64,000 nucleotides of DNA from Kluyveromyces lactis (lineage: Eukaryota; Ascomycota; Saccharomycetes; Saccharomycetales; Saccharomycetaceae). The notes under the pieces were generated by a model. It made no database searches. It worked only from the letters and a program-made list of their open reading frames with translations, and was not told where the DNA came from. The DNA is taken from contig NC_006041.1 in NCBI RefSeq assembly GCF_000002515.2, positions 372,001-436,000 on the forward strand, read 5' to 3'. Made by a program: the position numbers and the translations under genes. Positions 51,256 to 61,297 of the stretch are shown piece by piece. Numbering within the stretch: the stretch's first letter is position 1; each line of letters opens with the position of its first letter.

Positions 51256-52275
51256 TTACACCCCACTGCTATATTTAGAATAATCCACTCGTACCGGCGA
51301 GAGGGAGTTCTCAGCATGTCTGTCTTGATAATCGTCTTCATGGTTTGCTAGAGAAGAGCGATAGTTGTCAAGACGCTCTGTTTTCGGGATACGGGGGTAT
51401 TTCTCATAGAAATTGTCGTGTTGTTGCACATGCTGGGGTGAACCTTCCCCTAGGATGTTATTTGTAGCACGAATGGGACTTGAGGTGAACATTGGGTCTA
51501 CATGCAGTACTGGCGACGGGGATCGTGGCAATTGTTTCAGTTCTGGTTTACGTTCGCTGTTTTGTAGATTTGTTATATTTCTTCTTGACTTCACATATTC
51601 GGTTTCCATTTTCCCATCATCGAACAGCTCTTCTAATAGATTGTTCTTCTGTTGGACAAATTCTAACTTCTTCTTCGTTATCACTAACTCTTCTACCGCG
51701 TCAGAAAGCCTTTGCTCCAATTCATCTAGTTTTTTCCTTAACAAAATTACTTCGTCTGCGTGGTTAATTGGTGAATTGACACTTGGTCGGTGTTCTCTGT
51801 TCCGTCTGTAGGGTTGTCTACCACGACGCAATTCATTGAGCATGTTTCTCTCATACTTCCTTTCTAGTAATTTCTTCTTAAACCGCTCATTTACCACTAA
51901 TCTATCGATATCAGCCTGTGTATTACTGGGCTCTGTGTTTGGTAGCCTATAGTCAAGGTATGCCTGCTTCAATTCAGTGATATCTCTTCTGTTCGAATCG
52001 AATAACGACTTGATTTTGCTCCAAGTGGAAGGCTGTGAGCCATTTTCAGCTGGGTTTGGCTTGCGATACTCTGAGACTTCCGGTTCACGTCTAAGACGGC
52101 TTGCACGGGTTGTATTAGGTTTTTGCACCTTATAATATCTGTCTGACGTTTTGGTCCCCCGATACCGCGTTTTCAATGGGTACTTGTCGCTTTTTCTTCC
52201 ATCATTCTCGTACCACCACGAATTCCAATACTGTTTTAGGTTCTCCATTTTGAGTATACTCTTGGCATCAACCAA
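51256..52275 (-). CDS. NBP1: Nbp1/Csa1-family spindle pole body protein
   Basis: 339 residues (S. cerevisiae Nbp1 319). Nbp1 helps insert the duplicated spindle pole body into the nuclear envelope; Csa1 (YPR174C) is its duplicate. The N-terminal ENLKQYWNSWWYENDGRKSD is a tryptophan-rich amphipathic region suited to membrane binding. A coiled coil follows near 165-215 (LRKKLDELEQRLSDAVEELV). The C-terminal part is Ser/Pro-rich. Position next to DPB2 matches YPR174C-YPR175W. This is the single pre-duplication gene. Met10 is an alternative start. Confidence 0.83.
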   Translation of the reverse strand: MVDAKSILKMENLKQYWNSWWYENDGRKSDKYPLKTRYRGTKTSDRYYKVQKPNTTRASRLRREPEVSEYRKPNPAENGSQPSTWSKIKSLFDSNRRDITELKQAYLDYRLPNTEPSNTQADIDRLVVNERFKKKLLERKYERNMLNELRRGRQPYRRNREHRPSVNSPINHADEVILLRKKLDELEQRLSDAVEELVITKKKLEFVQQKNNLLEELFDDGKMETEYVKSRRNITNLQNSERKPELKQLPRSPSPVLHVDPMFTSSPIRATNNILGEGSPQHVQQHDNFYEKYPRIPKTERLDNYRSSLANHEDDYQDRHAENSLSPVRVDYSKYSSGV

Positions 52276-52885
52276 GAGCTCTGTACTGATCTAGTTTATA
52301 TCGTTCAGTTTCTTAATTGCGGGAATCATTTTTGATTCATAAGTTAAGTTTTCAAAGATTTCCTTTAGTTTTTCTTATGCAATCAAAAAAGACCCGTAAA
52401 CACGCATTTGAGATGATGCAATTGAAAAGAGAGAGTAGTCAATCTGAGATGCCCCAGCTCCCAGAAATTTGGATTTGAGCCCGTATGAACCTTTCTAGCT
52501 ACTATACTTAATGTAATATTGGATAAAGACAGTTGCATCGTCTCAAGTACGTCATTTATTAATCCTGCAACAAGAATATGTATGTATATATCAATCACGT
52601 GACATGCCCATTTGACGTCTTTTTTCGTGTTAGCTAACGCGTGAATCGCATTGAAAAAATTAATGATTGTCTATGAAGCTTCATCGAGCACATCGACGTT
52701 ATATCAATTAAAAAGACAGTAGAAATACATTGCATTCCACAGCGTGGCATCGCACCGAATTTAATTTGAAGTTATCAGCACTGCATAGTTCAGTTTGCAA
52801 ACTGAAAAGGCCAAGACTACGAAGTATAGAGTCTTTCGCTAAACCACTTTATCTCTTTTTTTTTGGCTAATCTCATCGGTTTTAA
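52276..52885. promoter_or_regulatory. Divergent NBP1/DPB2 promoter with MCB and E-box
   Basis: 610 bp. ACGCGT, the MluI cell-cycle box bound by MBF, lies at 52637-52642, about 245 bp before DPB2. TCACGTGA lies at 52595-52602. A T-run at 52856-52863 is close to the DPB2 start. DNA replication genes such as DPB2 are known MBF targets. A minus-strand frame at 52383-52598 has no coding features. Confidence 0.6.
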
Positions 52886-55018
52886 ATGGCAGGGGTTGTT
52901 CTACCAGCTTCAATCCAGCCTCAACTACTCAGACCCTTGGCTTATAGGATACTAACCAAGAAATTTGGATTGAATATCAAATCTGATGGGTTGGTGGCTT
53001 TGGCAGCTTACATTGGCACAGTTTTTGGCCTTTATTGGAGACAAAATAGTGAAACCACCAAGTTCTTGGAGCAATTTGCAATTATATGGAGAGAACAAGG
53101 TAGAGGCTTATTTGTAGATGAGCTTAACGTCTCACAAGTCATCAATGAGATAAAGGAACGTGAAAAAATAGAGCAAGACCAACATGTGGAGAAACGGAAC
53201 AACCTGCATAAAGCAAATAATCTAGATGCCTTTTTAAAGAGACCTAACAGCCCGACAGACACTGAAATTACCACCCTATCACAGGGGTCTGCTACCTCTG
53301 TTGTGAACCCAGATTCTCATTCACCAATGATGCTCGAAGAGGGGTCGCCTATTAATTCTGATTCTGAGCCAATATCAGAGCATGAACGAGCTAATGGAAT
53401 TTCTAACGTGGATCAACAGTTGGATTGGTTAGATTATTTTAAAGTGATAGACGCGTTTAATCAACAAACTTTCACGTATGACCATACGAAAAGACAGTAC
53501 ATATACGTACCTCGACCTAAAGAGGTTGAAAAAAACATGCTTTCGATCGCAAAACTTAAACTTCCTAATGTTGAGTCCAAAGTTTCCCTATTTACGACAC
53601 GATATCACATTATAAAAGACAAGGTACTTAGAAACGAAAAATTTCAGAATAATGACATATTCAATCCTTTATCTTCTATTATAGAGATGGGAAAGCATAT
53701 GAATGAATCTGATGTGTCTCCACTTAATTCAGCATCATATATGAAGATAACGCAAATAAAAAACTTACTAGGGCATGATGGTAAGAACTTTCTATTGCTT
53801 GGACTACTGGATCAGAATTCCAAGGGGAATTGGAGTTTAGAAGACCCCAGCGGTAGCATTGAATTGCACCTTCAGCAAGCTATACCAACGAAGGGAACTT
53901 ATTATGTTCCTGGATGTATTGTATTGGTGGAGGGTATTTATTACACTGCAAGCAATACTTTCGTTGTATCATCAATTACACATCCTCCTGGTGAGAAGAG
54001 AGAAGATACAATAGAAGCTATTGGTAACTTGGACCTATTGGGTGCATACAATCCTTCCAATGAAAACTACGTGGCAAGGTTAGATAAAGATTTAAAAATA
54101 CGATTGCATTACCTTGAACAAGAGCTCAGCGATAACAAATTTGTCATTCTCGGAGGGGACATATATTTGGATGAAATGACTACAATGGATGGACTAAAGA
54201 AAACATTTGACAAGTTAACAACGGATCCTCCAGTAGCGATCGTGTTTAATGGTTCTTTTGTATCCGTCCCGGTTCATCCAAGCTTGAACGCAAAGAATGT
54301 GAGTGCAACCGTTTCGTATAAAAACAACTTCGATGCGTTGGCTACTCTCCTAAGCAATTACGAAAATTTGATCAACGATACACATATGATTTTTATTCCA
54401 GGTCCAAATGATCCGTGGACATCAATGGTTGGACTAGGTACTACTACTATGTGGCCCCAAAAAATAATTCCATCATCATTTACTCAAAAAATGAGTAGAA
54501 TTTGTAGAAAAGTGCATTGGGGCTCTAACCCATTAAGAATTGCATATCTATCACAAGAGATTGTTCTGACACGCGATGATTTAGCAAATAGATTTAAAAG
54601 ATACAATATTGTTTTCCCTACTGTGGAAGAGGAGAAATATCTGGAAAATGCAGAACTTCAAGAGCAATATTCAAGAAACCCGGATGTTTCAGTAGGCCAG
54701 TTAATCGCATTCAAGAATAATTTGCCTGTAAGTGTTTTAGAATCGAGGAAATTGGTGAAAACATTGCTCGATCAACAACATCTATCTCCGTTTTCATCAA
54801 GAATTCGACCAACTGTTTGGGATCTTGATTTCACATTGCAGCTATCACCGCTTCCATCGAGTATCATGCTGTGTGACACTAGCGCACCAGCTTTCGATGT
54901 AACGTACAACGGATGCAAAACGATCAACCCCGGTAGATTTATTCACAAAAGAGCTGCCAAATATATAGAATTCTTCCCTGCTTCTAAGGTTCTAGTAGAG
55001 GAAGAGCTACCATTTTAA
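52886..55018 (+). CDS. DPB2: DNA polymerase epsilon subunit B (Dpb2)
   Basis: 710 residues (S. cerevisiae Dpb2 689). Essential second subunit of the leading-strand polymerase, linking it to GINS/CMG. The N-terminal domain is near 1-90 (LPASIQPQLLRPLAYRILTK), followed by an acidic linker. An OB fold comes next (NFLLLGLLDQNSKGNWSLED). A calcineurin-like phosphoesterase fold without catalytic metal ligands follows (FVILGGDIYLDEMTTMDGL, then MIFIPGPNDPWT). It ends FFPASKVLVEEELPF. Confidence 0.96.
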   Translation: MAGVVLPASIQPQLLRPLAYRILTKKFGLNIKSDGLVALAAYIGTVFGLYWRQNSETTKFLEQFAIIWREQGRGLFVDELNVSQVINEIKEREKIEQDQHVEKRNNLHKANNLDAFLKRPNSPTDTEITTLSQGSATSVVNPDSHSPMMLEEGSPINSDSEPISEHERANGISNVDQQLDWLDYFKVIDAFNQQTFTYDHTKRQYIYVPRPKEVEKNMLSIAKLKLPNVESKVSLFTTRYHIIKDKVLRNEKFQNNDIFNPLSSIIEMGKHMNESDVSPLNSASYMKITQIKNLLGHDGKNFLLLGLLDQNSKGNWSLEDPSGSIELHLQQAIPTKGTYYVPGCIVLVEGIYYTASNTFVVSSITHPPGEKREDTIEAIGNLDLLGAYNPSNENYVARLDKDLKIRLHYLEQELSDNKFVILGGDIYLDEMTTMDGLKKTFDKLTTDPPVAIVFNGSFVSVPVHPSLNAKNVSATVSYKNNFDALATLLSNYENLINDTHMIFIPGPNDPWTSMVGLGTTTMWPQKIIPSSFTQKMSRICRKVHWGSNPLRIAYLSQEIVLTRDDLANRFKRYNIVFPTVEEEKYLENAELQEQYSRNPDVSVGQLIAFKNNLPVSVLESRKLVKTLLDQQHLSPFSSRIRPTVWDLDFTLQLSPLPSSIMLCDTSAPAFDVTYNGCKTINPGRFIHKRAAKYIEFFPASKVLVEEELPF

Positions 55019-55095
55019 TTTATCAATATTAAACTACTTGTGGACCTACTTTTTGCGGTCGTTAGCATTCATAATTTATTTAAGTTTCTAAGACA

Positions 55096-56070
55096 CTAAT
55101 CTGAGTACTTGCGTTGGAAATATTTCGTCACCGTATATGGCATACAGTATACTGGATCAATATCTCTTAATCCTGGATACTTCATTATACTTAATCCTCC
55201 TAGACCAAAAACCGTGTGAAATACGTCGACTTCGTTGTCTGGTCTGTCACTAATCCCTCCATTTTTGGGATCCTGACAATGCAAAATGAACTCCGTTAGC
55301 TTGGGAAAATCAATCCAATCAGCTTTTTGGAGTATTGAAAGTGTTGATAATACCCACCAGCTATAGCATACATCGGGCAGTTTGCTTGGCCTACCATTTA
55401 AGCCCCCCTCTGGAACTTGTCTTTCTGAGAGCCAAACAGCAATATTCTCCTGCTGAGCTGGAGTTAAAGAGTCTAATTTTCCGACGATTGCTAAAGCAGC
55501 AATGCAAGTAAATGCCTGAGCAGCATGAGATTCTGCTTCAGGATTTAAGCCAAATCCGCCATCGAAATTGTAACATCTAAGGATATACGAAACTGCTGGT
55601 TCTACAACTTCTTTCGTCAATTTGTGTAAAATGGACAAACAGCTCAATGCAGTATATACGAAACGTGTGTCGACTTCACCAAAACTATCACCTTGGAATG
55701 AGCCGTCTGCTTTTTGATTGGATAGGATAAATTTTTCCAATTGTTCTTGCTTCTCTGAACCCAAGCGCTCTAAAGCGTTGTAAGTAGCCAAAATCTGAAG
55801 CCCTGAAAGAGTCGTTAATAGATGACCATCATGTCTTGGAAACGCAGCAAACCCACCAGTTTTATGATCCCAACAGCTTAGGACAAACTGTATTACATCC
55901 TCCTTATTGAATGTTTCGATAGAATCAAGGAGATAGAGGGCTGTCAATCCCCAGTATACCCCATTCAACCTTAGATGTTCTGAGAGCCAGTACTCTAGAT
56001 CATCTTTCTTAGTATCTAAAGACGCAATATAATCAATGTGTTTATCTCTTAACAACTGCTGTTCACTCAT
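55096..56070 (-). CDS. BET2: Geranylgeranyltransferase type II beta subunit Bet2
   Basis: 324 residues (S. cerevisiae 325). With Bet4 it attaches geranylgeranyl groups to Rab GTPases such as Ypt1 and Sec4. An alpha-alpha barrel of prenyltransferase repeats is visible, each with a GGF or GGxxG core: GGFAAFPRHDGHL, GSFQGDSFGEVDTRF, GGFGLNPEAESHA, GGLNGRPSKLPDVC and GGISDRPDNEVDVFHT. The zinc ligands are expected in the PDVCYSWW and VDVFHT segments. Confidence 0.97.
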   Translation of the reverse strand: MSEQQLLRDKHIDYIASLDTKKDDLEYWLSEHLRLNGVYWGLTALYLLDSIETFNKEDVIQFVLSCWDHKTGGFAAFPRHDGHLLTTLSGLQILATYNALERLGSEKQEQLEKFILSNQKADGSFQGDSFGEVDTRFVYTALSCLSILHKLTKEVVEPAVSYILRCYNFDGGFGLNPEAESHAAQAFTCIAALAIVGKLDSLTPAQQENIAVWLSERQVPEGGLNGRPSKLPDVCYSWWVLSTLSILQKADWIDFPKLTEFILHCQDPKNGGISDRPDNEVDVFHTVFGLGGLSIMKYPGLRDIDPVYCMPYTVTKYFQRKYSD

Positions 56071-56277
56071 GATCGTTCGATCGACGCCTAGCTTCAGACC
56101 CTTTTTACTCGATGGAGTACCTCACTTGTTTTCCAACTTTTGAACTATTCATATTCAGGAATAACGATAAAGTTCATTTTATGAATATGCTTTTAAAGAA
56201 GTGAGATGATAAAGAGATGAAATCAAAAAAGTGGCACCGGTAACAACTCACCTTTGGACTATCTGCAGTAACTTCTA

Positions 56278-57657
56278 ATGGTAGAATTAGATGATTTGCA
56301 GGTAGATGTTGACTACAAAAACCAGGATGGGCAATCAGTCGGAGATGCTCTGAAAAGATTGGAATTCCAAAGGCAAGAAAGGCTCAAAATTGTGCCTACT
56401 CTAGATACAGACGTTAGACGAGCACTAGAGCTAGTGGGAGAGCCCGTTGATATCGCTGGCGAAGATAATTATTCTCGCAGAGATCGACTTTCTGATCTTA
56501 TTCTTAGCGATCCAAAAGCCAGAGAACGAGTTACAAGGTTAGTAGAGTCAACTTCCAAAGACCAGACGAAAATCGATACTGAAAGAAGTAAAGTAGATGA
56601 TGAAGACGAGGAGTTCTACACTCCAGCATCACAGCAGTTGATAGAAATGAGGAAGTTTCTTATAATATACTCTATGCAACGCTCTAAGCTGAGGCTTGAG
56701 GAGGAGAGACGAAGACTTGTCAGCCAAAATGTGAAAAACGTCATAAGTAAGCGAAGGGACCTGGAAAGTAAATTGAAACAGTTCTCTTTGAAGGGAATGC
56801 AGGTGATAGATGAGAAACCTATTTCTGAAATTAATACTTCTCCTGGTGGAGACCTGATGGCTTGTGGCAGTTGGTCCGGAAATTTGTCTCTGGTCGATAA
56901 TTCGTTGTCCAAAATCTACTGCAATAGATCTTTATCTGGCACAAAGATTAGTGGATTGGATTGGAGCGTGGACTCTAAAAACATTTTTGTCTGTACCCAT
57001 GATGGACGCATTGTAATATATGATAGTGGTGATGAAACCACAGTTAAGATCTTGTATAAAAATGATGCCAGGTTTGCCCAAGTACGATGCCATCCATGTA
57101 ATAGTTTTATTGGAAGTACGTCTTTTGACAAAACATGGATCCTGATAGATACTGTGAAACAAGCCCCTATTTTGATTCAGGAAGGTCATTCTGCGGAGGT
57201 TTTCTCACTATCTTTTCACAATGATGGCTCATTGGTGAGTACAGCTGGTTTGGATGCAATTGCATTAATATGGGACATACGGTCCGGTAAAAATATCATG
57301 TCATTACAGGGACACTCAAAACCTATTTATTCCGTTGACTGGTCCCAAAATGGATATCAGCTTGCGTCTGGTAGTGGTGACGGGACTATAAAGGTTTGGG
57401 ATATTAGGAAAAAGGGAAATGTGGAAACGATCTTAGCTCACAATAGCATTGTTTCACAAGTCAAATTCAATAAGCAAAACGGAGGATATTTAGTGTCGAG
57501 TGGATATGACAAGAAAGTAAATATCTTCAATGATGGGAACTGGATAAAGGAACGAAGCCTTGAAGGGCATCTTGATAAGGTTATGTCAATTGATATTGTA
57601 GGTCCTGATATATATAGCGCGGGTTGGGACCGCTCAGTTAACAAATGGGGAGTCTAA
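56278..57657 (+). CDS. PRP4: U4/U6 snRNP WD40 protein Prp4
   Basis: 459 residues (S. cerevisiae 465). U4/U6.U5 tri-snRNP protein that binds Prp3. The N-terminal splicing-factor motif is near 44-70 (DVRRALELVGEPVDIAGEDN). A charged helical region follows, then seven WD repeats: GDLMACGSWSGNLSLVD, DAIALIWDIRSGKNIMSLQG, GSGDGTIKVWDIRK, SAGWDRSVNKWGV and others. Position matches YPR178W. Confidence 0.97.
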   Translation: MVELDDLQVDVDYKNQDGQSVGDALKRLEFQRQERLKIVPTLDTDVRRALELVGEPVDIAGEDNYSRRDRLSDLILSDPKARERVTRLVESTSKDQTKIDTERSKVDDEDEEFYTPASQQLIEMRKFLIIYSMQRSKLRLEEERRRLVSQNVKNVISKRRDLESKLKQFSLKGMQVIDEKPISEINTSPGGDLMACGSWSGNLSLVDNSLSKIYCNRSLSGTKISGLDWSVDSKNIFVCTHDGRIVIYDSGDETTVKILYKNDARFAQVRCHPCNSFIGSTSFDKTWILIDTVKQAPILIQEGHSAEVFSLSFHNDGSLVSTAGLDAIALIWDIRSGKNIMSLQGHSKPIYSVDWSQNGYQLASGSGDGTIKVWDIRKKGNVETILAHNSIVSQVKFNKQNGGYLVSSGYDKKVNIFNDGNWIKERSLEGHLDKVMSIDIVGPDIYSAGWDRSVNKWGV

Positions 57658-57713
57658 TTAATTCTACGCAAATTTGTAAAAACGTTAATCATTATGGATG
57701 TTAAAATTACGTA

Positions 57714-59624
57714 TCATTTCTTCGATCGGCCATTAGTCGCCTGTCTTCCTCTGCTGGGTTGAATTTTCGATAGTCTATCAGTTATATATCCAAGTTTAGA
57801 ATGAAGCCCTCCAAGATTTTGCCCTTCCTGTTGTAGTTGTGATTTCAAGAGATCTATTCTCTGTTCAGCACTGGCAACCTTCTTTTTATTTTCGGCTACA
57901 CTGTCCTCTATTTTCGTTTTCAAGAGCTTGATTTCTTCTCTTAATTTATCTTGTTCTTTGTTGCTTTCATCAACAGATTGAGCGGCTCTTTCTATCTCCT
58001 TTTGCATGTATGTTCTCTCAGAAGATTTAGACTCCGAATTTCGTTTTTCTCTCTCGCGGGCATCTTGCAAGTTTGAAATTTCTTCTAGTAAACCCTTCAA
58101 AACCTTATGTGGTTCGCTTTTAGACCCTAATTTTGTCATTAAATCATTAATTTCTGAATCTATGAATTCAATCTGTTTGTGCTTCTTTTCTGATTCCTCA
58201 AGGAAATCTTTTACCTTAACGTCATCATCTTTTAGCTTCTTTTCGGATTCTTCAAGCTTTTCCTTAATATCATTATAATCCTTATTGACCTTGTTGAAAT
58301 GATGATTTTGAATAGATTCCATTCTTTCAAAATCATCTAATTCCAACTTTTGTCTCTGATTCATAGCGTAGATATTTTCAATGGACTGGATCATTTTATG
58401 AGTCAGGATATCAGTGGCTAAATGATAATCAATTTCGCCGTTTTGCCGGCCAGATGCTGATACCCATGTAAGAACTGCCATATCTTGTTTTAATGGATTG
58501 GTGGAATAGTCGTTTTTAACTCTTTTAGATTTATAATACAATAAGGAAGACCTTTCTTTCGAATGGCCCCTATTCCTGCGCTTTCTGTCATTGATGAACT
58601 GTTCTTTTAAATCATTACCTGTCTGGCTATAAGTTACTTCTGTCAATAACGATTTTTCAACATCTATTGCAGTATAAATGCTGATCGGATAAACATCTGG
58701 CAAAGGCCATGCCATGTTTGGATCATTCAACCAACTAGAGAGATACTTCAAATTTTGGGAGTATATCGGCCTGAGATCTGGAGGCAATGTCCCTACTATG
58801 TCTCTGAGCACCACCACGGCAGCTGCAACGTTGACAAGGTATTCTCTTGAATCCTTTTTGAAATGTTTTCCGAAATACAGTTCACAATGGTCGATGGAGT
58901 TGATAGTAGTTAATCTGATCGCTGGAGCATTGCTATCTGCTCCTCTCTTGGGTCTATTCTGCTGACGAATTTTTTGTATTACCAGATCTTCTGGATTACA
59001 CGTAGGATCTAAGCATACTACCATATCGACACGAATATCTTTTGGGAAAGAAGACTCTATTTGTTTAATATTATCCGAGCAAATGAGATGGCAAGTACAT
59101 GAGAAATTTTTTGGCTTATTCTTTGTCTTTATAGTTTGGCCATCATGTCTAACAATATTCACCTTATTACCAAGTAGGAGAGCCTCTAAGAGATCCATAG
59201 TTCTGTCGGACCTTGCCATTAATACAGTGTGTGTCTCATATTCTTGAACAAGAGTAATAAGATCTCTCAAGACAGCAAATTTTCCCGATGTCTCAGCAAG
59301 GTGGCCAGGAATGTCCTTTGTTATCAAGGATTTTGGCATAAAATGGTCGATTAAAAGGTAAGGGTGTGTAGCAACATATTCACTATTCAAACACATCGAT
59401 TTCATAGACCCTATTACGATATCTTCTCTATAATCTGATGTTTCAAAGTACTTCAAAATATCTGAGTAATGCAACGATACAATTTGGTCGGTTAACTCTT
59501 TCTGATATAAGCACATGGATGCAGGTAACCAATAGTCTCCAGACGTGTCTCCAGAAACTCCCATTGTTTGTGCATCGACAATCGCAGGATCCGGCGCAGT
59601 ATCTAAAATCTTCAGTAAATCCAT
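57714..59624 (-). CDS. HDA3: HDA1 complex subunit Hda3
   Basis: 636 residues (S. cerevisiae 655). Subunit of the Hda1-Hda2-Hda3 histone deacetylase. The N-terminal half resembles a helicase-like (non-ATPase) DNA-binding domain (YWLPASMCLYQKELTDQIVS, TSGKFAVLRDLITLVQEYET). The C-terminal third is a long coiled coil (about residues 425-615) that mediates assembly with Hda2. It is divergent from AOS1, as YPR179C/YPR180W. Confidence 0.94.
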   Translation of the reverse strand: MDLLKILDTAPDPAIVDAQTMGVSGDTSGDYWLPASMCLYQKELTDQIVSLHYSDILKYFETSDYREDIVIGSMKSMCLNSEYVATHPYLLIDHFMPKSLITKDIPGHLAETSGKFAVLRDLITLVQEYETHTVLMARSDRTMDLLEALLLGNKVNIVRHDGQTIKTKNKPKNFSCTCHLICSDNIKQIESSFPKDIRVDMVVCLDPTCNPEDLVIQKIRQQNRPKRGADSNAPAIRLTTINSIDHCELYFGKHFKKDSREYLVNVAAAVVVLRDIVGTLPPDLRPIYSQNLKYLSSWLNDPNMAWPLPDVYPISIYTAIDVEKSLLTEVTYSQTGNDLKEQFINDRKRRNRGHSKERSSLLYYKSKRVKNDYSTNPLKQDMAVLTWVSASGRQNGEIDYHLATDILTHKMIQSIENIYAMNQRQKLELDDFERMESIQNHHFNKVNKDYNDIKEKLEESEKKLKDDDVKVKDFLEESEKKHKQIEFIDSEINDLMTKLGSKSEPHKVLKGLLEEISNLQDAREREKRNSESKSSERTYMQKEIERAAQSVDESNKEQDKLREEIKLLKTKIEDSVAENKKKVASAEQRIDLLKSQLQQEGQNLGGLHSKLGYITDRLSKIQPSRGRQATNGRSKK

Positions 59625-59999
59625 GATGCACTGAATTTTTCTTTCTATTCAACTAATTGGACGATTTAATGCTCTGGATAGTGGAAGTTCTCACTTTTGA
59701 GTGCTGCTGACACTAATTCTCAGATTAGCAATTGTTTTCACAGTAAGGCGTCTGACGGTACTATAGCCTGCACATCATAATTCCTGCTGTTTATACTTTT
59801 AAACCAATGCTCATTTTTTGATCAAAAAAAATCCAACCGTAATAGAAGCCTAACATGAAATTAAGATCACTCAAGCTGAGAAGTTCATGAACGAAAATAG
59901 TGAACTGTGCTAACTGGAAGCATTGATAAGAGTCGACATACTTGGAGAATTAGTTTTACAATTAGCTAATAACTAACCGATTGTAGTGACGTACAAATA
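59625..59999. promoter_or_regulatory. Divergent HDA3/AOS1 promoter region
   Basis: 375 bp. An A-run lies near 59824-59830 and TATACTTTTAAACC near 59790. No specific site recognised and no small gene. Confidence 0.35.
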
Positions 60000-61140
60000 A
60001 TGAGTGGCGCAGGAGAATTGAGTGCAGGTATGTCAACATGATAAGATATTTCAATCATGATATCAAGTAATGAATATAACCGGAATAGGCTGGGAAAGTG
60101 AGTTTATTTACTAACAACAGGGCATTCTAATCCCAACAGATGAAATTGCTCTATACGATAGGCAGATCCGGTTATGGGGAATGACAGCCCAGGCCAATAT
60201 GAGATCTGCCAGTGTTTTGTTAATTAATTTAGGTGCGATTGGTAATGAGATAACGAAAAATATCGTTCTAAGCGGGATTGGTTCATTGACCATATTGGAT
60301 TCTCATGATGTAACAGAAGAAGATTTAGGTGCCCAATTTTTTATCGGAAAGGATGACATTGGCACGAAGAGATTGGAGGCCGCAAGGCGCCATATTGAAG
60401 ATATGAACCCTAGAGTTAAGTTAACAGTGGACATATCAGATCTTCAGTCCAAGAATAAAGAATTCTTTTCACAATTCAATCTAATAGTCATAACGGACTT
60501 ATTTCCCGCAGATATTGAAAAATTGAATGAAGTGACTAGGGAACTTAATGTACCTATCTATGTGGCAGGTATCAACGGGCTCTCTGGTTACATTTTCACT
60601 GATCTAGTGGAGTTTATATCCACTGATGAAAAGGTGAAGAGTGCTCGTCCTGAACAACTCGGTAAACAGAGCCCCAATAAGGAAATCATCAATCTATCTG
60701 AACGGAAGGATGAAGAAAATAATGCAGTTTATCAGGTCATTACCACCAAACATACTTATAAGCCATTGAAAGAACTTCTGAAATCTGCTACACTTATTAA
60801 CCAATTGTCTAGACGGCAATTGAAAAGAATGACTCCAAAGGTTCCCTTAACTCTTACACTATTACAGTATGAAACTTTTCAAAACATAAATTTAGATGAT
60901 TTTAGGAAGAAGTATGATTTAACTCGTAAGCAGCTTGGTTTATTAATTGGAGAAATCAGCAATGATACCATTGAAGAATTTGTTGAACAAGCCGCTGTAG
61001 AAATCAGTCCTGTGGCAGCAATCATTGGAGGAGCCGTTGCACAAGACGTGATAAATATTCTAGGGAAAAGGCAATCTCCGCTTAATAACTTCGTTGTTTT
61101 TGATGGTACGTCTTTAGATATGTGGGTATTCGAACTTTAA
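60000..61140 (+). CDS. AOS1: SUMO E1 activating enzyme subunit Aos1, spliced
   Basis: The coding sequence joins exon 1 (60000-60027, MSGAGELSA plus one base) to exon 2 (60140-61140), giving 342 residues (S. cerevisiae 347). The junction restores SADEIALYDRQIRLWGMTAQ, matching the family start, where the unspliced frame would begin only at MTAQANMR. It forms the Smt3 (SUMO) activating enzyme with Uba2. The adenylation-fold start VLLINLGAIGNEITKNIVLSG and the C-terminal APVAAIIGGAVAQDVINILG equivalent (SPVAAIIGG...) are clear. The catalytic cysteine is on Uba2. Confidence 0.96.
60028..60139 (+). other. AOS1: AOS1 intron (112 nt)
   Basis: Donor GTATGT at 60028-60033, branch site TACTAAC at 60109-60115, acceptor AACAG ending at 60139. 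A nearer CAG ending at 60120 is only 6 nt past the branch adenosine and would put a stop into the frame after a few codons, so 60139 is chosen. The family alignment across the junction confirms it. Confidence 0.95.
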
Positions 61141-61297
61141 TGACCCTGGTTTAGTAATTTAGCAATCAGTATCATTATATAGGACTAATTTATATAACAT
61201 ATGCTCATAAAACGCTTTATGAGATTTTTATCAAATATGTACCTGGTTGGAAAGCATAAGCATGGTATGTTCAACACTACTGCCATCAGGACAATAA

